Below are positions 25,002 to 37,000 of a DNA stretch of 64,000 nt, in pieces. A model generated the notes under the pieces. That model had not been told where the DNA came from and did not search any database. It saw nothing but the letters and a program-made list of their open reading frames with translations. Numbering within the stretch: the stretch's first letter is position 1; each line of letters starts with the position of its first letter. This DNA is from Intoshia linei (Eukaryota > Orthonectida > Rhopaluridae). The position numbers and the translations under genes were made by a program. Location: NCBI GenBank assembly GCA_001642005.1, contig LWCA01000020.1, positions 1 to 64,000 on the forward strand. The letters run 5' to 3'.

Positions 25002-28000
25002 ATGAAAAAACGAAATAAAATAAAAAACAAAAAGCAAATTAAAAAAAATAAAACTCACATAATCAGTGATATTGAAAGTCAACATTCTGAAGAAAATGCG
25101 GTACAAAACCAAGCTTTAACTACACCGATTGCGTACGATTCAAATTGTGACTTTTTTCAAAAAAACTGGAAAACTTCCAAAAACGATTCAAATGAATCAC
25201 ACCGTGAAACAAACTTTCAAGAATCTATTGATAAAAGTAATTCGTTTATCGTACAGTCTTCAAGTTCAAATTCGTCATGTGATTTGAAAATATTTGATTC
25301 CATGTGTGAAAATTTGCAAGTAAAAAATGTAAACATTTTAAATGTTTCTAAATCAAACAACTTTGAAAAATCAATAAATGATTCATCTAGCAAACATGTT
25401 TTAAAAATGGAAAAATTTATAGATTCTAATCATGATGGTTCCGATAAACTTGATGCTATGAGTGATACGGATAGTTTTGATTTTCCCTTGGATTCTGATA
25501 TTGTAATTAAACTTTCTGCTTCAACTCTAAATCTCAATCAAGACGATATCAACCCGGAAAATTTACAAAACTTGACGGAACGAATGGAATCATGGGAATT
25601 GAATGACGAATCCGATAATAATGCGTTAAAAAAAGATGTTTTCTGCCAAAAAAGCGTACAAACCGAAGATTCTTCAGAATTTATTCCTCCAAGTGTAGAT
25701 ACACCCGAGTTGGTGTCGTTTGACGAGATTGCAGTAGAAGAAAGCACAAATATCGATACATTTTCTCAAATATGTTCAAAGGAAGACGTTTTAAGTAACA
25801 TCACTGAATGTAATGATGAAAATATCAATTTCAGTAGAATGAAACTTGAAGAATTATTGCCACAAACCACCTCATATAAACCTTCAAAAAATAACCACTG
25901 GTACAACGACGCTCCCATTGAAGAATCACAACCTTCTGATGAAATTGTAGATAGTGTCTTGTTGATTGATTCTGACGAAATTTTACAGGTTTACATATGT
26001 GTCATTTCACTAATATTTTTAATTTTAGTTTACCGATTCCAAAACATTTATACAAAAAATTGTTCCTAATGCTACAAATTTGCAAATGAGTGCACGGGTA
26101 ATTGCTATTTTTGGAACTCAAGGGTGCGGCAAGTCGCATACTCTGAATAGCACCTTTTTTAGTAATCACAACGTTTTTCAGGTATACAAAAGTCAACCCG
26201 AAAAAACCAGAGGAATATGGGTTTCGTATTCTATGGCTGACAATGCACTCATCATTGACACTGAAGGCATCAATTTGTCCTTGTCTAGTGGCGAGGAAAT
26301 GGCTAACAAGACAAATTTCAGATTGCTTGTCAAAATATTTTCCATTTGTGATGCTGTTTTGTATTTAACCAGATCTGATCGCCTTAATTCAGACGCTTTT
26401 CATTTCATTATGGAAGCTCTCAATGCAACTAGACATTACATAAAGGAATCACCTCTACAAAAAGAATCCATACTACTTAATAATGAAATTTATCAAAAAT
26501 TCCCAGAAAAAAATGTATCTGAATCTGCACCAGGTATAGTCATCTATCATGAAACTATACACACTAGACCTCTTACGCAAATTGAAGAAAATGAATTTTT
26601 AAAACAGTGTTTCAGTGAAACTGGATATGATATTAAAGATATTGGACTGTATCGATATGTTGGAGTAAATTATGGTTACAAATCTAGTCACAATTCACTT
26701 TCAAATGCTATTAATGGAATAATGAGATGGGTCAAAGAACGATCAATTCATGAAATTTTTTATTATCTTAAATCAATTAATTCTAGATTCAACCATAAAA
26801 ATTATGAAAATTCCTTATCTATGCAAAATGTTCCCATTTCAGAAAAATTGTTTAAATGCGATTTTGCCTGCTCATCGTGCAATGGTACTTGTTGCCGTGG
26901 AACTAATCATCTGGGGAGCCATAGATCTCTCACAAAATGTAAATACAATATTTCTTTTGACAACAAAATTTTATATTGTAAACATTGCTATAATAATAAC
27001 AAGTACATCACTGTAGTACCGAAAGCTATGTCGAAACAAGATAATACTTGGGTGGGGTAATATCTTTTTTATTTCATTACATTTATAGATTCAAGGCGCA
27101 TGTATATATTTTCAAAAAATATTTTCATTTTTGTATATAATTTTTATGGGCAGTAGGTCCCTTTTTAATTCGTATACATTTTTTATATGGCTTAAAAAAC
27201 CGCCATACTGGTAAGCTAAAAATTATTTTCATTTCAATATTACTTGGAAATCCCAAGTTGGGATATTATCTTTTATAAGTGTAAATTATAAACTGATAAT
27301 TATTTGACAAAATTTTTGGGAAACTTAATAATCATTTGTATTTTATTTTAAACGTGTTTTTTGAGCGAAAGATTTTTGAGCGTTGAACGATGCAATGAGG
27401 GCAGTACCGAACCTACCGTACCACGAGACCCCTCTTCGGGTTCTCGACGAAATATTTGTAAAATAGGTCTGATTTTTCCAAATTAAGCATTAAAAAATGT
27501 ACATTCTTGAATATCAATAACTACTGTATATTGGGTGTTAAATTTAAAATATCAAATCAGGAGCCTTAGAGAGGTCGTTATGGACTATACGACATATGCA
27601 TAATTTTTAAAAAAAAAATTTTAGGTCCTTTCTGGTGGTCTCGATCTGGGTACTTTCAGATCCGAATGAGGGTATAATCTTTAAAAATATAAAATTATAG
27701 TTACAATCCTAAAAATCGGGATAAATAACATGAATTCCAGAAAAATTAAATTTTTAAATACCTACAAGTTTTGTACGTACTACTTATTGCGTCTATCAAG
27801 CATTTCGGATGAAGAAGTGTTAACCATTGAAAGAATAAATGTAAATCTCAAAAATTATACTGATAAAGTTATACTTAAGTTGATTCTGAACTTGAAGTTT
27901 CTGAAAATGAGAATTTGCGTAGCAATGATAAAAAAAACAGAAGGAACAAATTTATGAGATTAAAAATATATTTTTGTATTTCAAATATATATACCAGTGT

Positions 28001-30689
28001 TTCCCAACCTTATAAGTGTCATGCCCCACGTTTATTCTTACGAAATTTCTACGCCCCACCATAATTTGTAACAAATATTTCCATAGTATTGTCCTAACAG
28101 ATTTTTTTATGCATATATATTACTGCGCAATAAAATGGGGTAAAACGTTAAATTAAAATTTAATTAATGAATTAATGTGATTTTTGAGTTTGGTGTTTAT
28201 TCCAAAGATTTTCTATTTGAAGCGCTATTTCTATTACTAACTGCACTGAAGATACATTCTGCTAAGTATGAAGAAGGAAAAGATAACATAACTTATGTTT
28301 CTGTCTCATCACAAAGCCATGACATAACTCCTAATATGTTTAACATTGATTTCATTGACTCATCGTTCTGTATTTCTGAGATTTCTTCTTGATATTGCGT
28401 CAAGATATCACATACATCCGATAGCATTGGATGCATCGTCCATACTGGAAATTCAATATGTTTTAAATCAGAAAATCTTTCTTTGAAATCAGAAGCTAAT
28501 AATTTCAAATGATCAAATATTATAAGTACATCAGTATCAATTACCTCACACCTTTTTAACCAATAAACCAGTTTTTTATGGTAAGCCGAGTGAATTTGTA
28601 TGCAAAAAATATGAGAATATATCAAAGTTTAGATTATCTTGATTTCTTGACAAATTTTCACAAGCCCCACTGGTGGGGCGCATGCCCGACGTTGGGAATC
28701 ACTGATGTATACAGTCAATTCGCACTTTTTTTTGAAACTGTAGGATGAATATTTAAATTTTAATTCAAAAATTTGAAAAATATTGATTAAAAATTATGAA
28801 AAGTTATTTTTGACTGGGAATCCATATACTTTAGTGTTTCAAATTTTTTTTCTAAATTAGCTGGAATAAACTGTACTAGATTAATTTTTTTTTAAATTCC
28901 CGAACTATTAGTTATTTAATATTTTATATTTTAGTAAAATAGTTACAAAATAAAAAAAAAATAAATACCAAAGTGCATTTTAGACCGTGAAGCTGTCACT
29001 TTGTGAGATAGAAGTTTTTTGTGAAGATTAACTGTATCAACTGTAATGTTTTTTTAAATTCTAGGACTATTTAATTTTCATTTTTTAAAACAATGGTAAT
29101 CTGGGGTTTTTTAGTTTACTGTTTATGATAATGCTCATGATTTTAAAAACTATCCTATAATTTACGGTTTATAAAATTGTATGATATTTTTTTATTTTTA
29201 AAAAAAAATGTAAGTTGTGATTTAACAATGATGATGAAAATTTCTGAGGTTGAGATTTACGATAATATTAATATTTCTAAAACGCTTCCAGAATTTATGT
29301 TTTGGAACATTATGTCTTTATTTATAATTTATTTATTTATTATTTATGATTCATTTTATTTAAAAAAAAAGTAATTTTGGTTTTTGACCCTGAATTTCTG
29401 AATATTACGGGTCCCATAAAACATCTCTCTGGAAAACTGTATTAGAAATTGGGTTTTTTTAAATGATAAAAATAAATCTGTAAAGTCTATTTAAAATTTG
29501 TAAAAATATTGTAGACGATGCCACCACTAAATTTAAAGGAATTTAAAGTTTAAACTTTTTAATTAATTATTTTTATATTGATTTATTTAGATTAGTGAAA
29601 TATGCATGGACAGGGTAAGAATTCAATAAAATATAAAAAATTAATATTTAGATATGTATTGGAATGCACTTTCTGTGGTATAATTTACCATAGCAGAAAA
29701 TATTGGTTTGGAAATCCGGACCCAATTCATGATTCTGATACAGTTTATTGGGAAGTGATTCATGTTTGGCCAAAAGTATTAAATTTTAAAAAGTTTATAA
29801 AAGTATAAATAGGTGCCTCAAATCATTACACAGGAGCATCACGCTGCTCGATATTTAGTTGATGGTGTGTCTCAAATAAAACATAATGTAAAAGATTACG
29901 GAACTCAACCTACAAGTAAAATTACAAGATGGATTAGCGATCAAATTGCTCCATCATATTGGGTTCCAAATTATAAAATATTGGTAATATTAATTGAAAA
30001 ATTTGTTAATTTTAACATTATTAGGGTTGTTTTAATTGTAAAACAGATTTATCGTGTGAATCACGAAAAATTCACCATTGTAGAGCTTGTGGAAATGGTT
30101 TTTGCAACACATGTACTCGGTTTAAACGCCAAGTTCCCGAAAGAGGGTGGGGTGTAACATCCGTAAGAGTTTGCAAAGTGTGTTATCAAACAAATGTACA
30201 ACAAAAAGGAGGCACATTTGATACCTTGGATGATGAGGAAGTTTCTTTATCAGGTGAAAGTCGAAGATCTGAATTGCTTTTTCAGAAAAAAATTGATATA
30301 AAAATCAAAAAATTGGATGTTGAGGATTATGGAGATGGTACACAATTTACAGCTCGAAAATTTTGCGAAACTATTTCTAATACAATGGAAAAGGTCAGCA
30401 ATGTTACAGAAGCTTCTATTAGTAAGATTTTAAACTGAATAATTTAATTTGATTTTTAGACTACATTTGCGATAGTGCTCGTCCGTCATACTGGCAAGCC
30501 GATATTGACATATTTGATTGTTTTGTTTGTAAAGTTAAATTTGACGAAGAAATTTCAATTCATCACTGCAGAAATTGTGGAAACGGTGTTTGCAATGCTT
30601 GTTCAAAATGTCGTCTACCCGTAGTGCTAAAAGGTTGGGACAGACCTGTACGAATTTGCGATAAATGCGTCCAAAACAAACTCTGTTAA
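25002..30689 (+). CDS. ZFYVE1: DFCP1-like protein: P-loop NTPase plus two FYVE fingers
   Basis: Seven exons with matching phases: 25002-25988, 26029-27056, 29591-29614, 29652-29775, 29813-29983, 30025-30421, 30460-30689, giving about 986 aa (human ZFYVE1 777). Residues 1-329 are low-complexity, rich in Ser, Asp and Asn, and explain the extra length. The NTPase has Walker A GTQGCGKS (358-365) and a D-T-E-G Walker B-like motif (IIDTEG). A Cys-rich knuckle follows (CDFACSSCNGTCC). The block 'GIIYHSRKYWFGNP' with 'HVWP' is typical of the family. FYVE 1 (from about 779) has RKIHHCRACG and the VPERGWG block; FYVE 2 (about 925-980) has SIHHCRNCG. In vertebrates DFCP1 binds PI3P, marks omegasomes and hydrolyses ATP. 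In FYVE 2 the basic residue before HHCR is replaced by Ser-Ile, which may weaken PI3P contact. A 24-nt microexon and 37-41-bp introns are notable. The 2.5-kb third interval carries a hAT element. Confidence 0.9.
27390..27690 (+). repeat. Family Y repeat, direct copy
   Basis: It reads in order GAACCTACCGTACCACGAGA, CCCCTCTTCGGGTTCTCGAC, TTTGTAAAATAGGTCTGATT, TTCCAAATTAAGCATTAAAA, then a block with GAGAGGTCGTTATGG and a GGTACTTTCAGATC tail. Similar copies occur at 8880-9105 (inverted), 31880-32195 (inverted), 43135-43345, 45810-46090 and 61000-61200. Confidence 0.65.
27995..28704 (-). mobile_element. hAT element with transposase remnant
   Basis: The ends CAGTGTTTCCCAACCTT and the inverted CAGTGATTCCCAACGTC are bounded by 8-mers ATATATAC and ATGTATAC (7 of 8 identical). 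The minus-strand frame 28625-28293 reads 'LKLLASDFKERFSDLKHIEF', 'HPMLSDVCDILTQYQEE' and 'EISEIQNDESMK', like the ZBED/SCAND3-type hAT transposases. Only about 110 aa remain. It lies in the large DFCP1-like intron. Confidence 0.75.
28293..28625 (-). pseudogene. hAT (ZBED/SCAND3-type) transposase fragment
   Basis: An internal piece of a hAT transposase inside the 710-bp element. The DF-x-x-RF-x-DL and QEE-hxExQxDE patterns are those of the domesticated ZBED/FAM200/SCAND3 group. It has no start region, BED finger or dimerisation domain. Confidence 0.6.
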
Positions 30690-31879
30690 ACACAAAATTC
30701 TCTTGAGAAATGAACTAACATTATGACTCCTGTACATAAGAACGAATCTATATTCCCTCTTGAATCAATTCACATTATTTTATATATTTATTTTGAAAAT
30801 TAAATTAATTTATTTTTATTTCTCTCTTGCAAATTTAATTAATTATTGAGAGATTTCTTTTATTTTATGAGTGCAATTTGTTTCTGTTAATTAGGTCTTA
30901 TTTTTAATTAAAATTAATTGCATAAAATACGAAATTGAAAAATAAGCTTTAATTCAGGTGCCGCTAAACTTTCTTCATCTTGAACCAAAAAAATAACAAT
31001 TTTATTTTATATCACATGTACTATTCCGGACCGTGGAGAGCCAGCAGTAGGCCCGGCCACATGAAAATTGTAGGCGCCATATAATAATTTTTAAAAAAAT
31101 GGGACCTTTTTGCATTGCTAAATCGATCGTTCATTATTTAAAAATGAAAAATAACCATTGGAAATTGCATAGAACATTTTATTATACAATAATTTTGATA
31201 TACTTAAGAAAATTTCCAACATTAATAAATTTAAAACTTAGGCCCTTATGAATGTAGGCCTGGCCCATATGGCCCTAGACCCTCTACACGTTCTGGTATT
31301 ATGTTCAGGTAGTATTTTATTTAAAATTTTACATTGAATCTAATAAAATTAATGTGTTTCGTAACTACCATTGCCCCAAGTATATTAATTATTAACATCG
31401 TAATTACTGTTATTGACAGTAATAGAATGACAAAGTTGCGGCAAATAATAGTAAAAAACCCTTGATTTATACAAATTATTTATTTATTTTTGTAAGTTTA
31501 AATATAGCACTTAATTTTCAAAACATTTTGGCTTTCATAATATTTTGCTGAATATTTCATACCTTCTTTAAAATTGTGTATTGAAATTTCTTGCAAAAAA
31601 TTTTCATATCGAAATTGAATTTTTTTCTAAAATTAAAATACATTGAAATTTGTAATATAATTAAAAAATTTTGTAAAAATAAAATTGGGGTTTAAAAATA
31701 AGATAAATTTAGATAAATTTTCTTTCACTCTTATAATAATAATACTAAATCATCATTAAATTCTTTTAATCAAACTTAAATTTTATTTTACATTATTTTT
31801 ACATTTTTGTTAATATTATTTATTTTAACCAGAAATCTTTAGTTTGACTAATTTTTGCAGTATCATTTTGATACACATG
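30690..31879. other. Intergenic, 3' flanks of DFCP1-like and PIH1D2-like genes
   Basis: The two genes converge here. Apart from a family Z repeat (31026-31295), the sequence is AT-rich, and I see no exon. Confidence 0.5.
31026..31295. repeat. Family Z repeat (MITE-like), direct copy
   Basis: The ends are imperfectly inverted: CCGGACCGTGGAGAGCCAGC on the left and, inverted, CCAGAACGTGTAGAGGGTC on the right. Shared interior blocks with 55394-55655 include AAATCGATCGTT, TTGGAAATTGCAT and AGAAAATTTCCAACATTA. No coding frame. Confidence 0.6.
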
Positions 31880-32195
31880 GTGCACTGCATGCAGAGCTGA
31901 ATCTATCAAGTTGAGACCACCCGACAATGAAAAATAGGTCTCAATTATTTTTAGTCATATAGCTCCTAGTCACCCATCCAAGGCTCTTGATTTAACTTTT
32001 AATTTTAATATACAAAATAGTGATAATATGAAATAATATTTTTTTTAATATATTATAATATAATTTATATATAACATAAATAATTATTTAACAATTTGGA
32101 AAAATGAGGCCCTATTTTACAAAAATTTTGTATAGGCCCGAAGATGTGTCTCGGCGTACGGTAGGTTCGGCATTGGGTGCAGACACTACTCTGGT
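31880..32195 (-). repeat. Family Y repeat, inverted copy overlapping PIH1D2-like 3' end
   Basis: On the minus strand it reads GCCGAACCTACCGTACGCCG, ACATCTTCGGGCCTATAC, TTTTTGTAAAATAGGGCCTC, TTTTTCCAAATTG, parallel to the copy at 27390. The repeat supplies the last codons and stop of the PIH1D2-like model. Confidence 0.6.
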
Positions 32196-33982
32196 AGAAT
32201 TATTATTTTGTATATTTTTTACTTTTAATATTTTTATTTTCGATTTTTGTACATCAAATCCTTCGTTTAATTCAATATTCACCATTATATCATTGTGATC
32301 TTGTTCAATATCGACACTTTTTAAACAATTTATTGTGTCTGATTTGTTTTTTATTTTACATTGTTTTTTTAAAACTATTTCAGAGCTATTCGTTTTTTTT
32401 TCTGTTTCTGTCTCTGTTTTTTTTTCTTTTTTCTAAAATATTATAAAAAATTGTATATTTGAATAATTATAATTTAGTTTTTTTCAAACTTTATCATCGT
32501 TTCATATAAGTTAGGATTATATATTATAGTTAGGGCAATTTTTTATTGACTTATAGAATAGCAAAAAAACTGACCTAAAAATTAAATTTACTGACTTTAT
32601 CTAACCTTAAAATTTTTGTTTGTTTTTATGATTAATACCAACTGAATCTACTGTCGACTACTACTACTAAACTAAATCGAATATCCTTTAAAAATAATAT
32701 TGACTTTATAACATTTAAAAAAGTGGAAAAAAATTTTAAAAAAATTAAAAGTGGGACTTTTAAAATAATAATTTAGCGGTCGTCCCGGCTTTGGAGTAAA
32801 ATCCCAACATGTGGCTACTTCTGCAATAATGTATATTACAAAAACAAACTAATTTTTTCATTTTGCTAAAAATAAAAACAGCAATGCTGGTAACACCTTT
32901 GATCATGGCCATGATAGTATCTAACGTCAACCGTATATATAAATACTGTGCCAAAAAACAAAATCAACTAAATCAAATGTCACGTTGAAAAATTTGTATA
33001 ATACATTGACCTTGCTTAAACATGACCACCTATTTAATATAAAAATGTATAATATATACAAAATAATACATGCATGTGTTGTTTGTCGCCCCACATTTCC
33101 TTTCGAATAGATTCCATATCAAATTCTTCTTTTTTGTTGGTTTTTTTTTCTTTTTTCTTTTCATCAATTTCATTAGGTAGTAATATTTTTGGCTCATCAA
33201 TGATTGCGTTTTGCTTGTTAATTATGGATTTTATATCGAATTTTTCAACATTTTTGGATTTTTGTGAATTTAAATTATTACTACTAGCAATATCATTTGA
33301 AATCTCTGACCAATCCCCATGATATTTATGACGACAGATAGTTGAAGATTCTGAATTGTAAATATCAATTTGATTTTCTTGTTTCATATAATCACTTATA
33401 ATTCTGAACAATGAAGAAAATTTGTTATTATTCGAAATAGTTTTTTGATAATTTTCGCAACCATTTTCAATCAATACTTTAGGATTTAAAGCAACATTTG
33501 TTGTTAAATATTTTTCATCTTAAATTTATCAAATGAAAGACATAAAGAAAAATTTATAATAAATACCATCATCTCCACTTTTGTATAAGATTCCATGTAT
33601 AATTCTGATTGGGTCATTAGTATTACCCTGCGAATAAGGTATCTTTTCCCAACTGCAGATATTTAAGTATAAATATTTTTTTCGACCAGTTTTGTCCTAA
33701 AATGTTAAATTTTACTTGAAATATAGAAATGTAAATTTACCATTGTCATAATGGTAAATTTAATTTAATTTTATAAATTACCCTGATTTTTGATAAAGTA
33801 TAGGCATATGGTTTAGGTAAACTCATAAATTTTTTCCCTTCATTCAATTGTTGATTAATATATTTTTTATATTGCTCTGGATCTTTTTTCTGTAATTCAT
33901 CCAGCATTTTCCATATATCATTTATTTGCTTTTTACAACCAGTTGGCTGAATCATGTTATAAATTGAATTGATATTTTCCAT
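32112..33982 (-). CDS. PIH1D2: PIH1D2-like protein (dynein-assembly/R2TP-type cochaperone)
   Basis: Four minus-strand exons fit in phase: 33782-33982, 33567-33696, 33070-33518, 32112-32432, giving about 366 aa (human PIH1D2 315). The PIH1 start 'IWKMLDELQKKDPEQYKKYI' with 'QLNEGKKFM' is diagnostic. It is followed by 'KYLYLNICSWEKIPYSQG', the strand that matches 'FINLCxWxRIPxP', and 'YLTTNVALNPKVL', which matches the 'YxVxDVAxNPxVL' block. After a Lys/Glu-rich linker, 'IMVNIELNEGFDVQKSKIKI' resembles the start of a CS-like domain. PIH proteins link HSP90 to client assembly; several preassemble axonemal dyneins. It starts 97 bp from, and divergent to, a dynein heavy chain gene. The last ~30 codons come from a family Y repeat. 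Exon 4 is the least certain; without it the frame ends at 33034. PIH1D1 or DNAAF6 orthology is the alternative. Confidence 0.8.
32745..32845. repeat. Family X repeat, uninterrupted copy
   Basis: This copy (TTTAGCGGTCGTCCCGGC, TTTGGAGTAAAATCCC, AACATGTGGCTACTTCTG) lacks the 310-bp insertion seen in the copy at 52190-52580, and so serves as an empty site. It lies in intron 3 of the PIH1D2-like gene. Confidence 0.6.
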
Positions 33983-34079
33983 TTTATCCTTATATGTTGT
34001 TAAAATTCAAAAATGTATTTGTATTTTCTTTGTTGACAACGAATTGCAAATATCTCCGCGGTATTACATTCTAAACATA
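33983..34079. promoter_or_regulatory. 97-bp bidirectional promoter, PIH1D2-like / dynein heavy chain
   Basis: Only 97 bp separate the two start codons, so both core promoters must lie in this interval or in the first coding exons. Visible candidates are an inverted repeat GTTGACAAC (34032-34040), which shares half-sites with RFX X-boxes but is too short to call, and TAAACA (34072-34077), a minimal forkhead-like core. Both assignments are inference. Confidence 0.5.
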
Positions 34080-37000
34080 ATGGGTGAAATTAATATACAA
34101 ACTAACGACAAGTACAAAAAAAATATCAAAAAGGTGTTTGATGACATCAAATATGCCCACAGAGATCATTATAGTAAAAGCAAATTGTTTAAATATAATT
34201 TGCCAAAAATTAAACAAAAAATACTCAATACTTTAAGGTAACATTTATTTTGGTTTTAAATTATTCCTACTTTAAATGTAAATTTTTAGAATTAATGAAG
34301 CTTTGAAGGCTGAAGAAAAAATAAAATTATCAATTAAAGACGAAGTGGTCGAACCAGAACCACAATATCCTGAAGAAGTAAAAATTACTACTTTCAACAA
34401 CCACTATACAAATTTAGATGATGAGTGAAGATCGTAAAATTAAAGTAAATTATAATTACATTTTTACATGTGCAATATACAATGTACTAATATCAAAAAG
34501 ATCTCCTCAAAATACATATTTTTTATTATTCACTAGTTTCTCAGTCTAATGACATAAAAAATATCGAAAAAAATAATAAAATTGATTAATTTCGAAAATT
34601 AATGATCACAAACTAGAATAATCACAATTTTGAAAAATATAAAACAAAATATACATAAATATGTATATAAATAATTTATTAACTGGTCCATTTTATCGAG
34701 GATGTTTATCAATGTAAAGTAGAGGGTCTATTCATATTTCACTGGTGCAATTATCAGCCAATTTAAATTTTATAAAATTTTAAAATTATATTTTTAGGCC
34801 AATTATACATTCCTTAAAAATTGCGTGGAATATGCCCCAATTGTACCATTAGATATTTCTTTGAAAGAAGGTATTACAAAAAGAATTTCGGAATGTATTA
34901 TACCTGAAAATATTGATAAAATCCAATCATTATTTGATGAAATTGAAGAATTATATGTTAATAGTATCAGAGAAATACTTGGTAAATTTTTAAAAAAAGT
35001 TTTACAAAAATGGAAACTTGACAATAACATTTATTAAATGTACAACAAAACGTAACTGAGCTTAAATAATTATTATAAAGCTGGATTATGATAATATTAT
35101 ATCCTTTGTCAGTGCTTATCAAGGATTGGAATTAATTGATAAAAATTATTGATTATAAAATTAATTCATTAATTTATATAAAATAATTGCAATTAATTGA
35201 AGATTGATAACAATATCATAATCATTTTTAAAAAACTAGTCATGTGGTTATAATAAATATACTAGGATGATGTTTGTTCGAAGTACATAAACGTCAAGCT
35301 AGTAGGTTAAATAAATCATTTTTCTGGTGACAAACGCGTTTCTATTTTTCTAAAATTGCATAGAATAATTAAAAGTTGTTAATATTTTATTATTAATCTA
35401 TTTTAGTAACATTATATTTTATTTGCATAAAAGTATTTAGAAAATATTTTCATATTATTTTTTTTATTTCTTCCTTCGAATTTGGAAATACCATTATTTC
35501 TGGAAATAAATAAAGCATGGTGGGACTGTGATACGATACAACGAGTGTTGACAGTGTCAACTTGACAACTTAATATTATATTATTATAAATTATAGTGTA
35601 CTAGGTTGACTGTTATGTACTACGTACAAACAGGACCTAGCTCTGCCGAGGGCAAATTTTTATTATACTTAAAAAATAAATTCACGTTGAAAATCTAATT
35701 TAAAAATCTTACTATTTATTATTATCAATCCTTTAAAGGAGTGGTTTTTAAATTTGTGTCAGGTGGAACCATCATATCACATTATTTTTTACTTTAAAGT
35801 GAATTATTTCATCTTAATTTTTTGTTTGTTAACATTTAAAAATAAAGTAAAAACAGTCCAATCCAATGTTATATAATTATATAGTATTGTAGTACTGTAT
35901 TATAATATAATATATTACCTTTTTACTTTTATTTCAATTGGACTGATAAATTTAGTAAAACACTCATTAAAAGTACCACAAATTGAAGGAATACCCACAA
36001 GTACATTATTAAATTGTGAATATGAAAAAGAATTGTCTTGTGTATATTTAAAAAGTGATTCTAAAGAGTACTACCGACAAAACGGTGTATATATAGCAAA
36101 TAATTTATTTTCGGTTCATTCAATATTGCGAAATGTAATGATTATTTGTAATACACATTTTTCCGGGATAAAAATGGTTAATTTTACTGAAATGAGGTAT
36201 TTGCATTCTGAAAATTTAAATACATAATATATTAGAAATAGAAGTCCAGTTGAACTCAATTCTATTAAAAATAATGCTATTTTGGATTGTGAACATATTG
36301 AAGAAATGTTAATGTCAAAGTAATACAGTTTAAATTATATCAATTTATAAAAATATATGTCGTATAGTACAGCCATTCTCAACGGGGTTCATGAAAATTA
36401 TATACATTTATTACATATTATAGGCATTCTCAGTAAAATAAATTCGTTTTTAAAACATATAGGCTCACAAATACTAATATAAAACATGCAAATTATGTAA
36501 AAGTAAATTTTATGGTATTAAATTAAATTACTTACAAGTGTAAAAACTTATTGGGAAACATTGATTATTCTATTTTAGTAGCAGCGATTTTATTTAATTA
36601 TTTTATTAAAATTTATGACTTATTTAATTTTATTATTAATTTTTTTGGGGGTCCACAGCGAAAAAGAGTTGAGAATGCCTGGTATAAAATGTGTCAAACT
36701 GTGAAATGTACAGATTCTATGGGCAAGTCGTAAAATGTGTACAATGTACATTTCATGAATAAGTTGTAGAATGAGTAATATTTATTTATATTTTAATTTT
36801 GGGTTTTAAAAATTTATTTGAATCAAATTTTAAAGGGCGTTTCTTAGAAATTTTTTTTAAACCAAACTTTAAGGGGGGTTTTAGGAATTTTTTTTAACAG
36901 AACTTTAAGGGTAGTTTCATTAGAAATTTTTTTGAACCAAACTTTTAAAGGGGTTTTAAGATTTTTTTAAACCAAAATTTTAAGGGGGTTTTTATAATTT

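Noticed and set aside
28177-28392. 71-codon plus-strand frame inside the hAT element
   Set aside because: It is antisense to the recognisable transposase fragment.
34032-34040. RFX X-box in the PIH1D2/dynein promoter
   Set aside because: GTTGACAAC has half-sites resembling an X-box but not its full length or spacing; kept only as a candidate in the promoter entry.
34080-34428. A stand-alone two-exon protein of about 98 aa ending at the TGA at 34426-34428
   Set aside because: The donor GAA^GTAAAA at 34377 joins the second exon in phase to a dynein tail exon at 34798, which otherwise lacks a start. The dynein N-terminus reading is preferred, but the separate small protein is not excluded.
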